DNA of 64,000 bases from Roseibium salinum (GCF_026240905.1 NZ_JAPEVI010000003.1:3038001-3102000); one strand, 5' to 3'; shown: positions 18,470 through 27,984, counted from the stretch's first letter. The notes: a model not told the origin generated them from the sequence alone. A program made the numbers and translations.

Positions 18470-18874
18470 TTAATTTTGCCCCGACAGCACCTGGCTTGCG
18501 ACGGAGATATATTTCTGGCCGGCCTGACGCGCCTCGTCGACGGCGGTCGCCAGATCGCGGTCGTGGCGGACACTCGCCAGCTTGATCAGCATGGGCAGAT
18601 TGACGCCGGCCACCACTTCCACCGACTTGCCGTCCATGACGGAAATCGCCAGGTTGGACGGCGTGCCGCCGAACATGTCGGTCAACAGCACCACTCCCTG
18701 GCCGGTATTGGCGGCCTCGACCGCGGCCAGAATATCCTGGCGCCGCTGCTCCATGTCGTCGTCCGGGCCAATGGAAATCGTTTCGACCTGTTCCTGAGGA
18801 CCGACAACATGTTCCAGCGCCGCCTTGAATTCCTCGGCGAGGCGTCCGTGGGTGACAAGTACAAGTCCAATCAT
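18470..18874 (-). CDS. PTS EIIA component, mannose family
   Basis: The 134-residue protein starts MIGLVLVTHGRLAEEFKAAL, with the phosphorylatable histidine (H9) of the EIIA-Man fold. It continues with VVLLTDMFGGTPSNLAISVM, typical of this family. It accepts phosphate from HPr-His but has no EIIB/IIC partners in the window, so it probably serves signalling rather than sugar uptake. It lies between hprK and ptsH. Confidence 0.95.
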   Translation of the reverse strand: MIGLVLVTHGRLAEEFKAALEHVVGPQEQVETISIGPDDDMEQRRQDILAAVEAANTGQGVVLLTDMFGGTPSNLAISVMDGKSVEVVAGVNLPMLIKLASVRHDRDLATAVDEARQAGQKYISVASQVLSGQN

Positions 18875-19009
18875 ACGTCTACGGCCTGCTGATCGAGTGC
18901 AAGTAGCTCGCGGCCCCGTCGGAGCCTGGAAAGAGCCGGGCGTTTATCAGTCAGATGCACTCTCTTCAACCGTTTCCTCAGTTGCAAGCAAAAAAGATCC
19001 GCTTTCCCT

Positions 19010-19477
19010 TTATATATAATCCGCCGTTTCGGGAAAGAGTTCCCTGAAAGCCCAGCGGATCTGCCGCAAACTTGTGCCGGGATCGTTCGACGGACAGGAC
19101 AGCAGCGGCAGGGATATTCCTTCCAGAAGATCGCTTGCAAGGGCCGGGTCCGGCAAGCGGTCGATCGCTTCGGGCGGTTTCAGATCCACGATCAGATCGA
19201 CACACGCGACCGGCTCGAATGCGATCTCCTCCAGCCCGACGCCGCGGACTTCGATCATCCCCTGGATCGTCTCCGGCACGCGGGCCAGAACCCGGTCCCG
19301 CTCCGCATCCAGAAGAACGCGGTCATCGGCAACGAGGGCCGCAAAATTGCCCTTTGCGCGGGCAGCCTCGAGCAAGGTTTCGGCCAGTGAGGATTTGCCG
19401 CTGCCAGCATCGCCGCGGATCAGCACGCCGTGCGTACCGACAACCACGCAGGTGGCGTGGACGGACTGCCGTGTCAT
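19010..19477 (-). CDS. hprK: HPr kinase/phosphorylase, short alphaproteobacterial form
   Basis: The 155-residue protein is the C-terminal catalytic half of HprK only. It has the P-loop LIRGDAGSGKSSLAETLL (about 20-37), LVADDRVLLDA and the HprK signature IQGMIEVRGVGLEEIAFEPV. It lacks the N-terminal domain of Firmicutes HprK (about 310 residues), as is standard in alphaproteobacteria. It phosphorylates HPr on Ser. Its start overlaps the chvG stop (ATGA at 19474-19477), so the sensor kinase and HprK are co-translated. Confidence 0.95.
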   Translation of the reverse strand: MTRQSVHATCVVVGTHGVLIRGDAGSGKSSLAETLLEAARAKGNFAALVADDRVLLDAERDRVLARVPETIQGMIEVRGVGLEEIAFEPVACVDLIVDLKPPEAIDRLPDPALASDLLEGISLPLLSCPSNDPGTSLRQIRWAFRELFPETADYI

Positions 19478-21282
19478 TTGCCCTTGCCCGCGGGCAGATA
19501 GATGGTGAACCGCGCGCCGGCGGCCGTCTTGCCGTCCGGTTTCAGCCGGTTGGTGGCCTTGATCGAGCCGCCGTGGGCCTCGATGATCTGTCTTGAAATC
19601 GACAGGCCGAGACCCGAATTGTTGCCGAAGCCCTCGCCCTCGGGACGGTCCGTATAGAAGCGTTCGAAGATGCGCTCGGTGTTCTCCGCGCGGATCCCCG
19701 GCCCGTCGTCGTCAACCGTCACCTTGATCATCCGGTCCTCGCGGGACAGGGAGACCCGCACCGTTCCCCCCGCGGGCGAGAAGGAACGGGCATTGTCGAG
19801 CAGGTTGCTGATCACCTGGCCAAGGCGGATATCGTGCCCCTGCATCACATAGGGCTTGGTTCCCGGCGCATCGGCAACGGTCAGCTTGACGCTCGCCTCG
19901 TCCGTGGCGGCCCGCTGGTTGGCGGCGCCCGCCATGTTGCGCAGCAGCTCGGCCAGATCGATGGTCTCGGCCTGGATCCTTGCCAGCTCCGCATCCAGAC
20001 GGGAGGCGTCGGAAATGTCGCTGATCAAGCGGTCCAGACGGCGCACATCATGCTGGATGACCTCCATCAGCCGGTCCATGGACTCCTTCGATTTCGCCAG
20101 CGGCAGGGTTTCGACCGCGCTGCGTAGCGAGGTGAGCGGGTTCTTCAGCTCATGGGCGACATCGGCGGCGAACTGTTCGATGGCGTCGATCTTGTTATAG
20201 AGCGCATGGGTCATCTCTCGGAATGACCTTGCCAGGTGGCCGATTTCGTCCTGTCGGTCGGAGAAGTCCGGGATTTCCTCGCGCGAGTTCGATCCCCTGC
20301 GGACCCGGTCCGCGGCGGCCGCCAGGCGCCGCACGGGGCCGGCGATCGTGCCGGCCAGGAAGATGGACAACAGGATCGTGACCGTCGCGGCGAACAGGAA
20401 CACCCGCATGATGGCGATCCGCTCCGCCCGCACGATGGCGTCAATGTCCCCGCCCTGGGTCGACAGGAGCAGCGACCCGAGCACGGCCCGAAACCGCTGG
20501 ATCGGCACCGCCACCGAGACGATCAGTTCGCCCCGCTGCGAAATGCGGGTGACGCTCGCCGGCGAGCCCGCAAGAGCCGCCTCGACTTCCGGATAGGCCC
20601 GGCCGTCGCCGCCGCCGACTTCCTGGTAGAGCGGCAGGTCGCCCTGCTGAAGCCAGCGCTTGGCCCATTGCCAGACGACTTCCCAGAAGCTTTCTTCCAC
20701 ATCCGTGGGAGGCGGCAGGTCGAAACGCAGGATCTGCGCGCTGGAATAAAGGTGCCGGGAATCGAGGATTAGAATGCCTTCCGGATCATAGATCCGCGCC
20801 CGCGTCTTGGTCGGCGAAATCAGCCTGCGCAGGACGGGGCCGACGCGCTCGGGGTTGATCGGGAAGTCGAGACTGTCCAGATCTCCCCCGGTCGGTGTCA
20901 GGCTCTCGCCGGCCTGCAATTCCAGCAGCCGTTCCGGATCCACGGTGATCGTTCCGGTATCGACGGTCGCGGAGGCGGCAATCGCCCCGGCGATGATCTC
21001 GCCCTGGGTGAGGAGGCTTTGCACCCGCGCATCGATCAGGCCGGCCCGGAACTGATTGAGATAGAGAATGCCGATCACGAGGGCCAGCAGGCCGACAAGA
21101 TTGATCGCGATGATCCGGCGCGTCAGGGACGATAGAACATAGGTGCCGAAAATCCGGCCGAACTGGTTGAGAAGACGGCGGCGGAGACGCTTGTTGCCAA
21201 GCCTGCGCAGCCGGGAGCGTTCCGAACCGCTTTCCGGATCGGAGACGCCAACGCGTTCCGCACTCTCGCTTTCAGCTGCCAT
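19474..21282 (-). CDS. chvG: ChvG (ExoS) sensor histidine kinase
   Basis: The 602-residue membrane kinase has a first transmembrane segment at IIAINLVGLLALVIGILYL, a long periplasmic sensor, a second segment VFLFAATVTILLSIFLAGTI, a HAMP linker, the H-box QFAADVAHELKNPLTSLRSA and HATPase boxes LGQVISNLLDNARSFSP, DDDGPGI and NNSGLGLSISRQI. ChvG-ChvI (ExoS-ChvI, BvrS-BvrR) responds to acidity and envelope stress and controls surface polysaccharides, outer-membrane proteins and metabolism. chvI lies 145 bp upstream and hprK overlaps downstream. Confidence 0.96.
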   Translation of the reverse strand: MAAESESAERVGVSDPESGSERSRLRRLGNKRLRRRLLNQFGRIFGTYVLSSLTRRIIAINLVGLLALVIGILYLNQFRAGLIDARVQSLLTQGEIIAGAIAASATVDTGTITVDPERLLELQAGESLTPTGGDLDSLDFPINPERVGPVLRRLISPTKTRARIYDPEGILILDSRHLYSSAQILRFDLPPPTDVEESFWEVVWQWAKRWLQQGDLPLYQEVGGGDGRAYPEVEAALAGSPASVTRISQRGELIVSVAVPIQRFRAVLGSLLLSTQGGDIDAIVRAERIAIMRVFLFAATVTILLSIFLAGTIAGPVRRLAAAADRVRRGSNSREEIPDFSDRQDEIGHLARSFREMTHALYNKIDAIEQFAADVAHELKNPLTSLRSAVETLPLAKSKESMDRLMEVIQHDVRRLDRLISDISDASRLDAELARIQAETIDLAELLRNMAGAANQRAATDEASVKLTVADAPGTKPYVMQGHDIRLGQVISNLLDNARSFSPAGGTVRVSLSREDRMIKVTVDDDGPGIRAENTERIFERFYTDRPEGEGFGNNSGLGLSISRQIIEAHGGSIKATNRLKPDGKTAAGARFTIYLPAGKGK

Positions 21283-21427
21283 TCATGCACCAACGGGCCG
21301 ACAACGGGTCCAGCAGCGGCCGCGAGAAGGATCGCCCGGCCCGCTCAACGCCGCGTTCAGTGGCCGGCTCCTTCGCAAGGATGCATTCCTCCGATGTCTC
21401 AACGTGGTCGATACCCCTTGCGGCTCC

Positions 21428-22126
21428 TCAGACCTCGCGGAACCGGTAGCCGACACCATAAAGGGTTTCGATCATATCGAAGTCGTCGTCAACGACCTTG
21501 AACTTTTTCCGGAGGCGTTTGATGTGGCTGTCGATGGTCCGGTCGTCCACATAGACCTGATCGTCATAGGCCGCGTCCATGAGCGCGTTACGGCTCTTGA
21601 CCACGCCGGGGCGCTGCGCCAGGGCGGACAGGATCAGAAACTCGGTGACCGTCAGCGTGACCGGCTTGTTGTTCCAGGTGCAGGTGTGACGCTCCTGATC
21701 CATGACCAGCTGGCCGCGCTCCAGCAGCTTGTCCGCATCCTCGCGCGCCGTGGACGCGTCGCGGGGCTGCGCCCGCCGGAGAACCGCCCGGACGCGCTCG
21801 ACCAGAAGACGCTGGGAGAAGGGTTTGCGGATGAAATCGTCGGCGCCCATCTTCAGTCCGAACAATTCGTCGATCTCATCGTCTTTCGAGGTGAGGAAGA
21901 TCACCGGCATGTCGGAGTTCTGACGCAGACGGCGCAGCAGTTCCATGCCGTCCATGCGGGGCATCTTGATATCGAAGATCGCCAGTTCCGGCGGATCGGT
22001 CTGCAACCCGTCAAGCGCCGAGGTTCCGTCCGTATACGTCTGGACGCGATACCCTTCCGCTTCCAGGGCGATAGAGACCGAAGTCAGAATATTGCGGTCG
22101 TCATCGACCAGAGCAATTGTCGGCAT
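21428..22126 (-). CDS. chvI: ChvI response regulator (OmpR family)
   Basis: The 232-residue regulator has a receiver domain with acidic pocket ALVDDDRN, phospho-acceptor D52 in [10 protein letters not shown] and the conserved FLTSKDDE lysine, then an OmpR-type winged helix ending [20 protein letters not shown]...GVGYRF. The start at [10 protein letters not shown] is used because the nine residues before it are not part of the fold. It is divergent from pckA across a 540-bp regulatory region. ChvI control of pckA is reported in related rhizobia. Confidence 0.97.
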   Translation of the reverse strand: MPTIALVDDDRNILTSVSIALEAEGYRVQTYTDGTSALDGLQTDPPELAIFDIKMPRMDGMELLRRLRQNSDMPVIFLTSKDDEIDELFGLKMGADDFIRKPFSQRLLVERVRAVLRRAQPRDASTAREDADKLLERGQLVMDQERHTCTWNNKPVTLTVTEFLILSALAQRPGVVKSRNALMDAAYDDQVYVDDRTIDSHIKRLRKKFKVVDDDFDMIETLYGVGYRFREV

Positions 22127-22313
22127 GTTTCGTTTCCATCTCCGGCAATGCACCGGTGGTGTGCATCGGCATTATTGTAACATAGAGCCTTTGGCCTGCT
22201 AAATGCGCATAAATTAAGGCAAACCGGTATTTACGGCCCTTCGCGGCAACGAACGTAAGGCGACGCGCTGCAATGTTGGGAATCGGTTGAGCAAATTTCA
22301 AGTAGCCGGCTCA

Positions 22314-22373
22314 ATATGGCGACTTTGTGCCTCACATGGCGGCATTGTGTCCCCTATGGCGGCTTTGTGTCCA
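22314..22373. repeat. Three tandem 20-bp repeats upstream of chvI and pckA
   Basis: Units start at 22314, 22334 and 22354 with an exact 20-bp period. The shared core is ATGGCGGCTTTGTGTCC with a few differences: ATGGCGACTTTGTGCCT, ATGGCGGCATTGTGTCC and ATGGCGGCTTTGTGTCC. Twenty base pairs is close to two helical turns, so a repeated motif would present on one face of the DNA. It lies 188 bp upstream of chvI and about 300 bp upstream of pckA. Confidence 0.8.
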
Positions 22374-22516
22374 GGTGAATTTAATCGCCGTCTCCCATCA
22401 CTTGCGGACGCGGAATGGGCGCGCTTTCTTTCGGTTCATTCAACAAGCCGAACATATCGAAAGTTTCGTTTTTTAGTTCGACCCCCGAATTAATCGCCCA
22501 TCGTCCAATAGCATGT

Positions 22517-22530
22517 TTTAATCGATTAAA
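22517..22530. promoter_or_regulatory. 14-bp perfect palindrome upstream of pckA
   Basis: TTTAATC/GATTAAA in an AT-rich stretch about 140 bp before the pckA start. It could be an operator or simply AT-rich symmetry; no regulator can be named. Confidence 0.35.
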
Positions 22531-22668
22531 CAAAGACATAGCACCTTCGGCAGTCTTGCTGCCCTCCGGTCAATCCACTACCTTCGCAGCCCTCAGGGCC
22601 GGATTCAGTCTTTCTTAAGTTTTTCCGGCCGCGAAATCACAATGCCCCACCACAAGGACTGCGGGAAG

Positions 22669-24279
22669 ATGCAAGAAGTAGGTGTCAGGAATTCATCCAT
22701 AGGCTGCGAAACCTTCGGCTTCAAAGGTCTGAAGGCGCTCTATTGGAACCAGAACGAACCTGCCCTTTACGAATACGCGCTTTCCCGGGGAGAAGCCCGG
22801 CTGGCCGCCGGCGGGGCGCTGGTCGCCGAAACCGGCGTTCACACCGGCCGCTCGCCGAAGGACAAATTCGTCGTCCTTGACGACGAGACCAGGGACACGG
22901 TCTGGTGGGACAACAATGCGCAGATGTCGAAAGCAGATTTCGACCGGCTGCTTGCGGATTTCCTTGCCCATGCCGAGGGCATGGACCTGTTTGCGCAGGA
23001 TCTTTACGGCGGCGCCGACACCACGCACCGTCTGCCGGTCCGCGTCTATACGGAATATGCCTGGCACTCGCTGTTCATCCGCAACCTCCTGCTGCGGCCG
23101 GAGCGACGCGAACTGGCGGGTTTTGCGCCCGACATGACCATTATCGACCTGCCGAGCTTCAGGGCCGATCCGCAGCGCCACGGCTGCCGCACGGAAACGG
23201 TCATCGCCTGCGACCTGACGCGCAAGATCGTCCTGATCGGCGGGACGTCCTATGCGGGAGAAATGAAAAAGTCCGTTTTCACCATGCTGAACCACCTGCT
23301 GCCGGCCAAGGGCGTGATGTCCATGCATTGCTCCGCAAATGTCGGCAAGGAGGGGGACACGGCGGTGTTCTTCGGCCTTTCCGGCACGGGCAAGACCACC
23401 CTTTCCGCCGACCCGTCCCGCACGCTGATCGGCGATGACGAGCATGGCTGGAGCGAAGACGGCGTCTTCAATTTCGAAGGCGGCTGCTATGCAAAGACCA
23501 TCAAGCTGTCCGCGGAAGCCGAGCCGGAGATTTTCTCCACCACGCAGCGTTTCGGCACCGTGCTGGAAAATGTGGTGCTCGACCAGGACCGCGTCCCGGA
23601 CTTCGACGACGGCTCGAAGACCGAAAACACCCGCGCCGCCTATCCCATCCATTTCATTTCCAATGCCAGCCCGACCGGTTGCGCGCCGATCCCGAAGACC
23701 GTGATCATGCTGACGGCGGATGCCTTCGGCGTCATGCCGCCGATCGCCCGCCTCACTCCGGCCCAGGCCATGTATCACTTCCTGTCCGGCTACACCGCGA
23801 AGGTGGCCGGTACGGAAAAAGGTGTCACCGAGCCGCAGGCCACCTTCTCGACCTGCTTCGGCGCCCCCTTCCTGCCGCGGCATCCGTCCGAATACGGCAA
23901 TCTGCTGAAAGAGTTGATCGCCAAGCATGACGTGGACTGCTGGCTGGTGAATACCGGCTGGACCGGCGGCGCCTACGGCACCGGCCACCGCATGCCGATC
24001 AAGGCGACCCGCACGCTGCTGCAGGCGGCCCTCTCCGGCAGCCTCAGGGACGCGGAATTCCGCACCGATGCGAATTTCGGCTTTGACGTGCCGCTTCGCG
24101 TCGAAGGCGTCGACGACAGGATATTGAACCCGCGGGAAACCTGGGACGACAAGGACGCCTATGACGTTCAGGCCGCCAAACTGGTGAAGATGTTCGCCCG
24201 CAATTTCGAAGCCTTCGAAGCTCACGTGGACAGCGCCGTCCTGAGCGCTGCCCCGACCCTGCGGCTGGCCGCAGAATAA
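22669..24279 (+). CDS. pckA: Phosphoenolpyruvate carboxykinase (ATP)
   Basis: The 536-residue enzyme converts oxaloacetate and ATP to phosphoenolpyruvate, ADP and CO2, the first committed step of gluconeogenesis. It has [16 protein letters not shown], the P-loop [16 protein letters not shown] (about residue 235), the metal site [20 protein letters not shown] and [19 protein letters not shown] prefer ATG 22669 ([10 protein letters not shown]) to 22642 because an AAGGA box at 22654-22658 precedes it and known rhizobial PckA proteins begin at this point. It is divergent from chvI. Confidence 0.97.
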   Translation: MQEVGVRNSSIGCETFGFKGLKALYWNQNEPALYEYALSRGEARLAAGGALVAETGVHTGRSPKDKFVVLDDETRDTVWWDNNAQMSKADFDRLLADFLAHAEGMDLFAQDLYGGADTTHRLPVRVYTEYAWHSLFIRNLLLRPERRELAGFAPDMTIIDLPSFRADPQRHGCRTETVIACDLTRKIVLIGGTSYAGEMKKSVFTMLNHLLPAKGVMSMHCSANVGKEGDTAVFFGLSGTGKTTLSADPSRTLIGDDEHGWSEDGVFNFEGGCYAKTIKLSAEAEPEIFSTTQRFGTVLENVVLDQDRVPDFDDGSKTENTRAAYPIHFISNASPTGCAPIPKTVIMLTADAFGVMPPIARLTPAQAMYHFLSGYTAKVAGTEKGVTEPQATFSTCFGAPFLPRHPSEYGNLLKELIAKHDVDCWLVNTGWTGGAYGTGHRMPIKATRTLLQAALSGSLRDAEFRTDANFGFDVPLRVEGVDDRILNPRETWDDKDAYDVQAAKLVKMFARNFEAFEAHVDSAVLSAAPTLRLAAE

Positions 24280-24313
24280 AAGCCCGCGAACAAGAAGTCC
24301 CACTGACCTCGGC

Positions 24314-24343
24314 GGCGCCTGCGCAAGCAGGTGCCGTTTCTTT
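24314..24343 (+). terminator. Intrinsic terminator of pckA
   Basis: GGCGCCTGC, GCAA tetraloop, GCAGGTGCC, followed by GTTTCTTTG. The stem is strong (one G-T pair) and the T tract imperfect. It lies 35 bp after the pckA stop. Confidence 0.65.
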
Positions 24344-24409
24344 GTGGCAAGCCTTTCCACGGTTCCGGAAAGATCTATATTGAAGGCTCGACCTTGAAGG
24401 GACGATCTC

Positions 24410-24745
24410 ATGCCGGCTATTGATACTCCATCCATTCCCGATGTTCTGAAAACGGCGGAGGCCTGGCGCGACGCAGGCCGTTCCGTCGCGCTTGCCACCG
24501 TCATCGAAACCTGGGGCTCCGCACCGCGGCCGACCGGCTCTCACCTGGTGATCGATTCAGACGGCAATTTCGAAGGATCGGTGTCCGGCGGCTGCGTCGA
24601 AGGGGCCGTGGTTTCGGAAGCCATCGAGGTGATCGAAACCGGCAAACCCACGACGCTGGAATTCGGCGTGGCCGATGAGACCGCCTGGCGGGTGGGCCTT
24701 TCCTGCGGTGGCCGCATCCGCGTTTATGTCGAACCCGTCGCCTGA
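24410..24745 (+). CDS. XdhC N-terminal-type (CoxI-like) protein
   Basis: The 111-residue protein corresponds to the N-terminal module of XdhC/CoxI: VALATVIETWGSAPRPTGSH, SVSGGCVEGAVVSEAIE and VGLSCGGRIRVYVEPV. XdhC proteins bind molybdenum cofactor and insert it, sulphurated, into xanthine-dehydrogenase-family enzymes. Here the usual two-domain protein is split: the C-terminal Rossmann module is encoded at 25394, with a LysE-type gene between. AAGGGACG precedes the start. The target hydroxylase is not in the window. Confidence 0.88.
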   Translation: MPAIDTPSIPDVLKTAEAWRDAGRSVALATVIETWGSAPRPTGSHLVIDSDGNFEGSVSGGCVEGAVVSEAIEVIETGKPTTLEFGVADETAWRVGLSCGGRIRVYVEPVA

Positions 24746-24763
24746 CTCCGGGATACTGCCGAA

Positions 24764-25390
24764 ATGACAAGTGAAACCTTTCTCGCCTTTCTTGCCGCAA
24801 CGGTGCTGTTCGCCTACATGCCCGGCCCCGCGCTGCTTTATACCGCCGCCCAGACGATCGCCCGCGGCAGAAAGGCCGGCTTCATGGCCGCCGCGGGCAT
24901 TCATCTGGGCTGTTACGTCCACGTGCTTGCCGCCGCCTTCGGCCTGTCGGCGATCTTCACGGTGGTGCCGACGCTCTATTTTGCCCTCAAGCTGGTTGGC
25001 GGTCTCTATCTGATCTATCTCGGCGTCCAGATGATCCGCACACGGGTTGCCGCCGGCCCCGTGCCGGATCTGCCGCAGAAATCCGCGCGGCGGGCCTTTG
25101 CCGACAGCGTTCTGGTCGAAGTCCTCAATCCGAAGGTCGCGATCTTCTTCATTGCGTTCCTGCCGCAATTCGTCAGTCCCGAAGCCGGCCTGCCGATCTG
25201 GGCGCAGTTTCTGATCCTTGGGACGATCGTCAATTGCGCGTTCACCTCGGCCGACGTGGTTACGGTTCTCTTCGCAAGCGAGGTGAAGAGGCGCCTGACC
25301 GGAAGCTCGAGATTCCAGGACCTGAGCCGCTGGCTGGGTGGATCGCTCCTGGCGGCGCTCGGACTGAAACTGGCAACGGACAAGGCCTGA
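24764..25390 (+). CDS. LysE/RhtB-family exporter
   Basis: A 208-residue protein with about six hydrophobic segments and the family's N-terminal motif YMPGPALLYTAAQTIARGRK, followed by VGGLYLIYLGVQMIRTR and the NPKVAIFFIAFLPQF loop. LysE/RhtB proteins export amino acids or related small solutes across the inner membrane. Substrate is unknown. It lies 18 bp after the first XdhC module and 3 bp before the second, so it is almost certainly in the same transcript. Confidence 0.92.
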   Translation: MTSETFLAFLAATVLFAYMPGPALLYTAAQTIARGRKAGFMAAAGIHLGCYVHVLAAAFGLSAIFTVVPTLYFALKLVGGLYLIYLGVQMIRTRVAAGPVPDLPQKSARRAFADSVLVEVLNPKVAIFFIAFLPQFVSPEAGLPIWAQFLILGTIVNCAFTSADVVTVLFASEVKRRLTGSSRFQDLSRWLGGSLLAALGLKLATDKA

Positions 25391-25393
25391 CCC

Positions 25394-26089
25394 ATGGATC
25401 TGCCACTCCTTAAGGAGCTGAACGAAGACCGCGCCCGCCGCCGCGCGGCGATCCTGGTGACCCATCTGTCGGACGGCAGCCAGAGGCTGGTCCGCGTGGA
25501 CGACGACCATGCGTCCGACCCGCTGGCGGAAGAATTCGCCAGGCGGTTCCGGTCCGGAAAGTCCGGAACGGTTGAAACGGAACAGGGCGACGCCTTTCTG
25601 ACCGTCTTCCTGCCGGCCCCCCGTCTGGTGATCATCGGCGCCGTCCATATCAGCCAGGCGCTGGTGCCGATGGCGGAAATCGCCGGGCTCGACGTCACCG
25701 TGATCGATCCGCGCACCGCCTTTGCCAGCGAAGAGCGGTTTCCGGGCAGCAGCTTGCGGGCGGAATGGCCGGAGGACGTCCTGAAGGAAGCCCCTCTCGA
25801 TCCCTATACGGCCGTTGCCGCCGTAACGCACGATCCGAAGATCGACGACTTTCCGCTGATGGAGGCGCTGAACACCGGCTGTTTCTATGTCGGCGCCCTC
25901 GGCAGCCGCAAGACCCATGGCAAGCGCCTGGAACGTTTCAGGGAAGCGGGCCTGGACCCGGCCCTGTTCGAACGGCTCGACGCTCCGATCGGGCTCGACA
26001 TCGGCGCCGCTTCGCCGGAGGAAATTGCCGTCGCGGTTCTCGGCGCCGTCATCAAGGCACTGCGCAAACCGCCGGAGCCGGCGGCATGA
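25394..26089 (+). CDS. XdhC C-terminal-type (Rossmann) protein
   Basis: The 231-residue protein carries the Rossmann module of XdhC: RLVIIGAVHISQALVPMAEI, VTVIDPRTAF, DPYTAVAAVTHDPKIDDFPL, YVGALGSRKTHGKRLERFRE and the closing PIGLDIGAASPEEIAVAVLG. With the N-terminal module at 24410 it would make a complete Mo-cofactor insertion chaperone. Its stop overlaps the start of the next gene by ATGA, so it is coupled to the cytidylyltransferase that makes the cofactor it carries. Confidence 0.92.
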   Translation: MDLPLLKELNEDRARRRAAILVTHLSDGSQRLVRVDDDHASDPLAEEFARRFRSGKSGTVETEQGDAFLTVFLPAPRLVIIGAVHISQALVPMAEIAGLDVTVIDPRTAFASEERFPGSSLRAEWPEDVLKEAPLDPYTAVAAVTHDPKIDDFPLMEALNTGCFYVGALGSRKTHGKRLERFREAGLDPALFERLDAPIGLDIGAASPEEIAVAVLGAVIKALRKPPEPAA

Positions 26090-27702
26090 GGTTTGGACCG
26101 TGTCCGCCCGAGCAAGCCGTCGGCTGCATCCTGGCGCATAAAACCAGGCTGGCGAACCGGACGTTGAAAAAGGGACACCTGCTTTCTGCGGAGGACTGCG
26201 CGAACCTGGCTGCCGAGGGCGTGCAAGACGTCGTGGTGGCACGTCTTCAGCCCGGCGACATCGGCGAAGACGCGGCCGCGGAACGTCTTGCCCTTGCGGC
26301 AAAGGGACCGGGCCTCGTCGCCGACAAGGCCTTTACGGGCCGGATGAACCTTCATGCCGATGTCAATGGCGTGCTGGTGGTCGACACTGCGGCGGTGACG
26401 GCGGCCAATCGCGTCGATCCGTCCATTACGTTTGCGACGCTGCCCAACCACAGCAAGGTGGCAGCCGGGCGCATGGTCGCCACTGCCAAGATCATTTCCT
26501 TTGCCGTCGCCGGCGATCTGGCTGACCGGGCCGCACAGGCGCTTCAAGGCGCCGTGCGTGTGGCGGAGTTCAAACCGCACTGGATCGGCCTCATCGCCAC
26601 CGAGCTTCCGCACCTCAAGCCGGCGACCATGGACAAGACACACAGGATTCTTCAGGAGCGGCTGCGCCCGAGCAACGGCACCATCATCGGCGAAGTCCGG
26701 ACCGCGCACACGGCACCCGCCGTTGCCGATGCCATGAAACAGCTGGTTCGCGAGGGAGCCGACTTCCTGATCCTGTTCGGTGCCTCCGCCGTGGTTGACC
26801 GGCACGATGTCCTGCCCGCTGCGCTCGATCTTGCGGGAGGGAAGGTGCGGCATCTGGGAATGCCGGTCGATCCGGGCAATCTCCTGATGCTTGGAGACCT
26901 GAACGGGTTGCCGGTGCTCGGCGCTCCGGGCTGTGCGCGCAGCCCGAAGGAAAACGGCTTCGACTGGGTGCTCGACCGACTGCTGGCCGGACTCGATGTC
27001 ACTCCCGATGACATCACCGCCATGGGCGTCGGAGGTCTGCTGATGGAAATCGAGACCCGGCCGCAGCCGCGAGAAGGCCGCAGCCAGAGCAAGAAGGCGA
27101 AGATCGCGGCGATCATCCTGGCGGCAGGCACATCCTCGCGCATGGGCGGCCCGAACAAACTGCTGACACAGCTGGACGGCAAGCCGCTCGTTCGCCATGC
27201 CGCAGAAGCGGCGGCCGGAGCGGGGCTCGACCAGGTGGTCGTGGTCACCGGCAGCCAGGCGGACAAGGTCGGGGCCGCGGTTTCCGGGCTCGATCTGGCA
27301 TGCGTTCACAACCCGGATTTCGCCAACGGAATGGCGGGTTCGATCCGCACCGGCATGAATGCGCTGGCACCGGATACCGACGCGGCGATCATCCTGCTCG
27401 GCGACATGCCGCGCATTGATGCCGAGATGCTCAAACAGCTGATCGAGGCTTACCGGAAAAGCGAAACCGGCCTGATCGTTACGGCCACGGCGCAGGGCAA
27501 ACGGGGCAATCCGGTACTTTGGGACCGCCGATTCTTCGACGCGCTGAAATCCTTGAGCGGTGATGTCGGTGCCCGGAATATCATTGCGGAAAATCCCGAT
27601 CTCGTAGCGGAAGTAGAAATGGGTCCGGCCGCAAGACTGGATCTTGATACGCCGGAAGCTCTACTGGCGGCCGGAGCGGCGTTGCCGGAAGATTCCAGCT
27701 AA
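26086..27702 (+). CDS. Molybdopterin-binding domain / MocA-like cytidylyltransferase fusion
   Basis: The 538-residue fusion has an N-terminal molybdopterin-binding (MoaB/MogA-like) part, with VRTAHTAPAVADAMKQLVRE and FLILFGASAVVDRHDVLPAA, then GAPGCARSPKENGFDWVLDR. From about residue 340 a nucleotidyltransferase domain begins: IAAIILAAGTSSRMGGPNKL, LLGDMPRIDAEML, GNPVLWDRRFFDAL. MocA-type enzymes convert Mo-molybdopterin to the cytosine dinucleotide form used by xanthine-dehydrogenase-family enzymes. I chose ATG 26086, which overlaps the preceding stop; the frame is open upstream but antisense-like there. It completes the XdhC cluster. Confidence 0.9.
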   Translation: MRFGPCPPEQAVGCILAHKTRLANRTLKKGHLLSAEDCANLAAEGVQDVVVARLQPGDIGEDAAAERLALAAKGPGLVADKAFTGRMNLHADVNGVLVVDTAAVTAANRVDPSITFATLPNHSKVAAGRMVATAKIISFAVAGDLADRAAQALQGAVRVAEFKPHWIGLIATELPHLKPATMDKTHRILQERLRPSNGTIIGEVRTAHTAPAVADAMKQLVREGADFLILFGASAVVDRHDVLPAALDLAGGKVRHLGMPVDPGNLLMLGDLNGLPVLGAPGCARSPKENGFDWVLDRLLAGLDVTPDDITAMGVGGLLMEIETRPQPREGRSQSKKAKIAAIILAAGTSSRMGGPNKLLTQLDGKPLVRHAAEAAAGAGLDQVVVVTGSQADKVGAAVSGLDLACVHNPDFANGMAGSIRTGMNALAPDTDAAIILLGDMPRIDAEMLKQLIEAYRKSETGLIVTATAQGKRGNPVLWDRRFFDALKSLSGDVGARNIIAENPDLVAEVEMGPAARLDLDTPEALLAAGAALPEDSS

Positions 27703-27984
27703 CAAATTGATCCTTTAAGTAAATTCCGGCAACAAAGTCCCATGATAATATCGCATTAACCCGATATGCGTGAAATGCAGACCCGGCCTGCCAGCTAATC
27801 TATTGCATTTCTGTGACATGGCGCTTATGTAATGCCTGCGCTTGCTGAAGGGCACCCATATGGGTTGGACAATGGTCCCGAGCGCCGATTACATCCGATT
27901 TATGTCGAAAGCTGTTCGGATCCTCCCCTCCCGAGGATGGTCGAGCGCTTTTGTCGCTTGTAAGAAGAATAAAGGAAAGAACAA

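Larger units (their letters stand above)
22127..22668. promoter_or_regulatory. Divergent chvI-pckA regulatory region
   Basis: No convincing gene lies in these 542 bp. The part nearest pckA is AT-richer than the surroundings. Two distinct patterns stand out: three tandem 20-bp units at 22314-22373 and a 14-bp perfect palindrome at 22517-22530, both listed separately. Both promoters must lie here, but I cannot place -10/-35 boxes with confidence. Confidence 0.5.
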
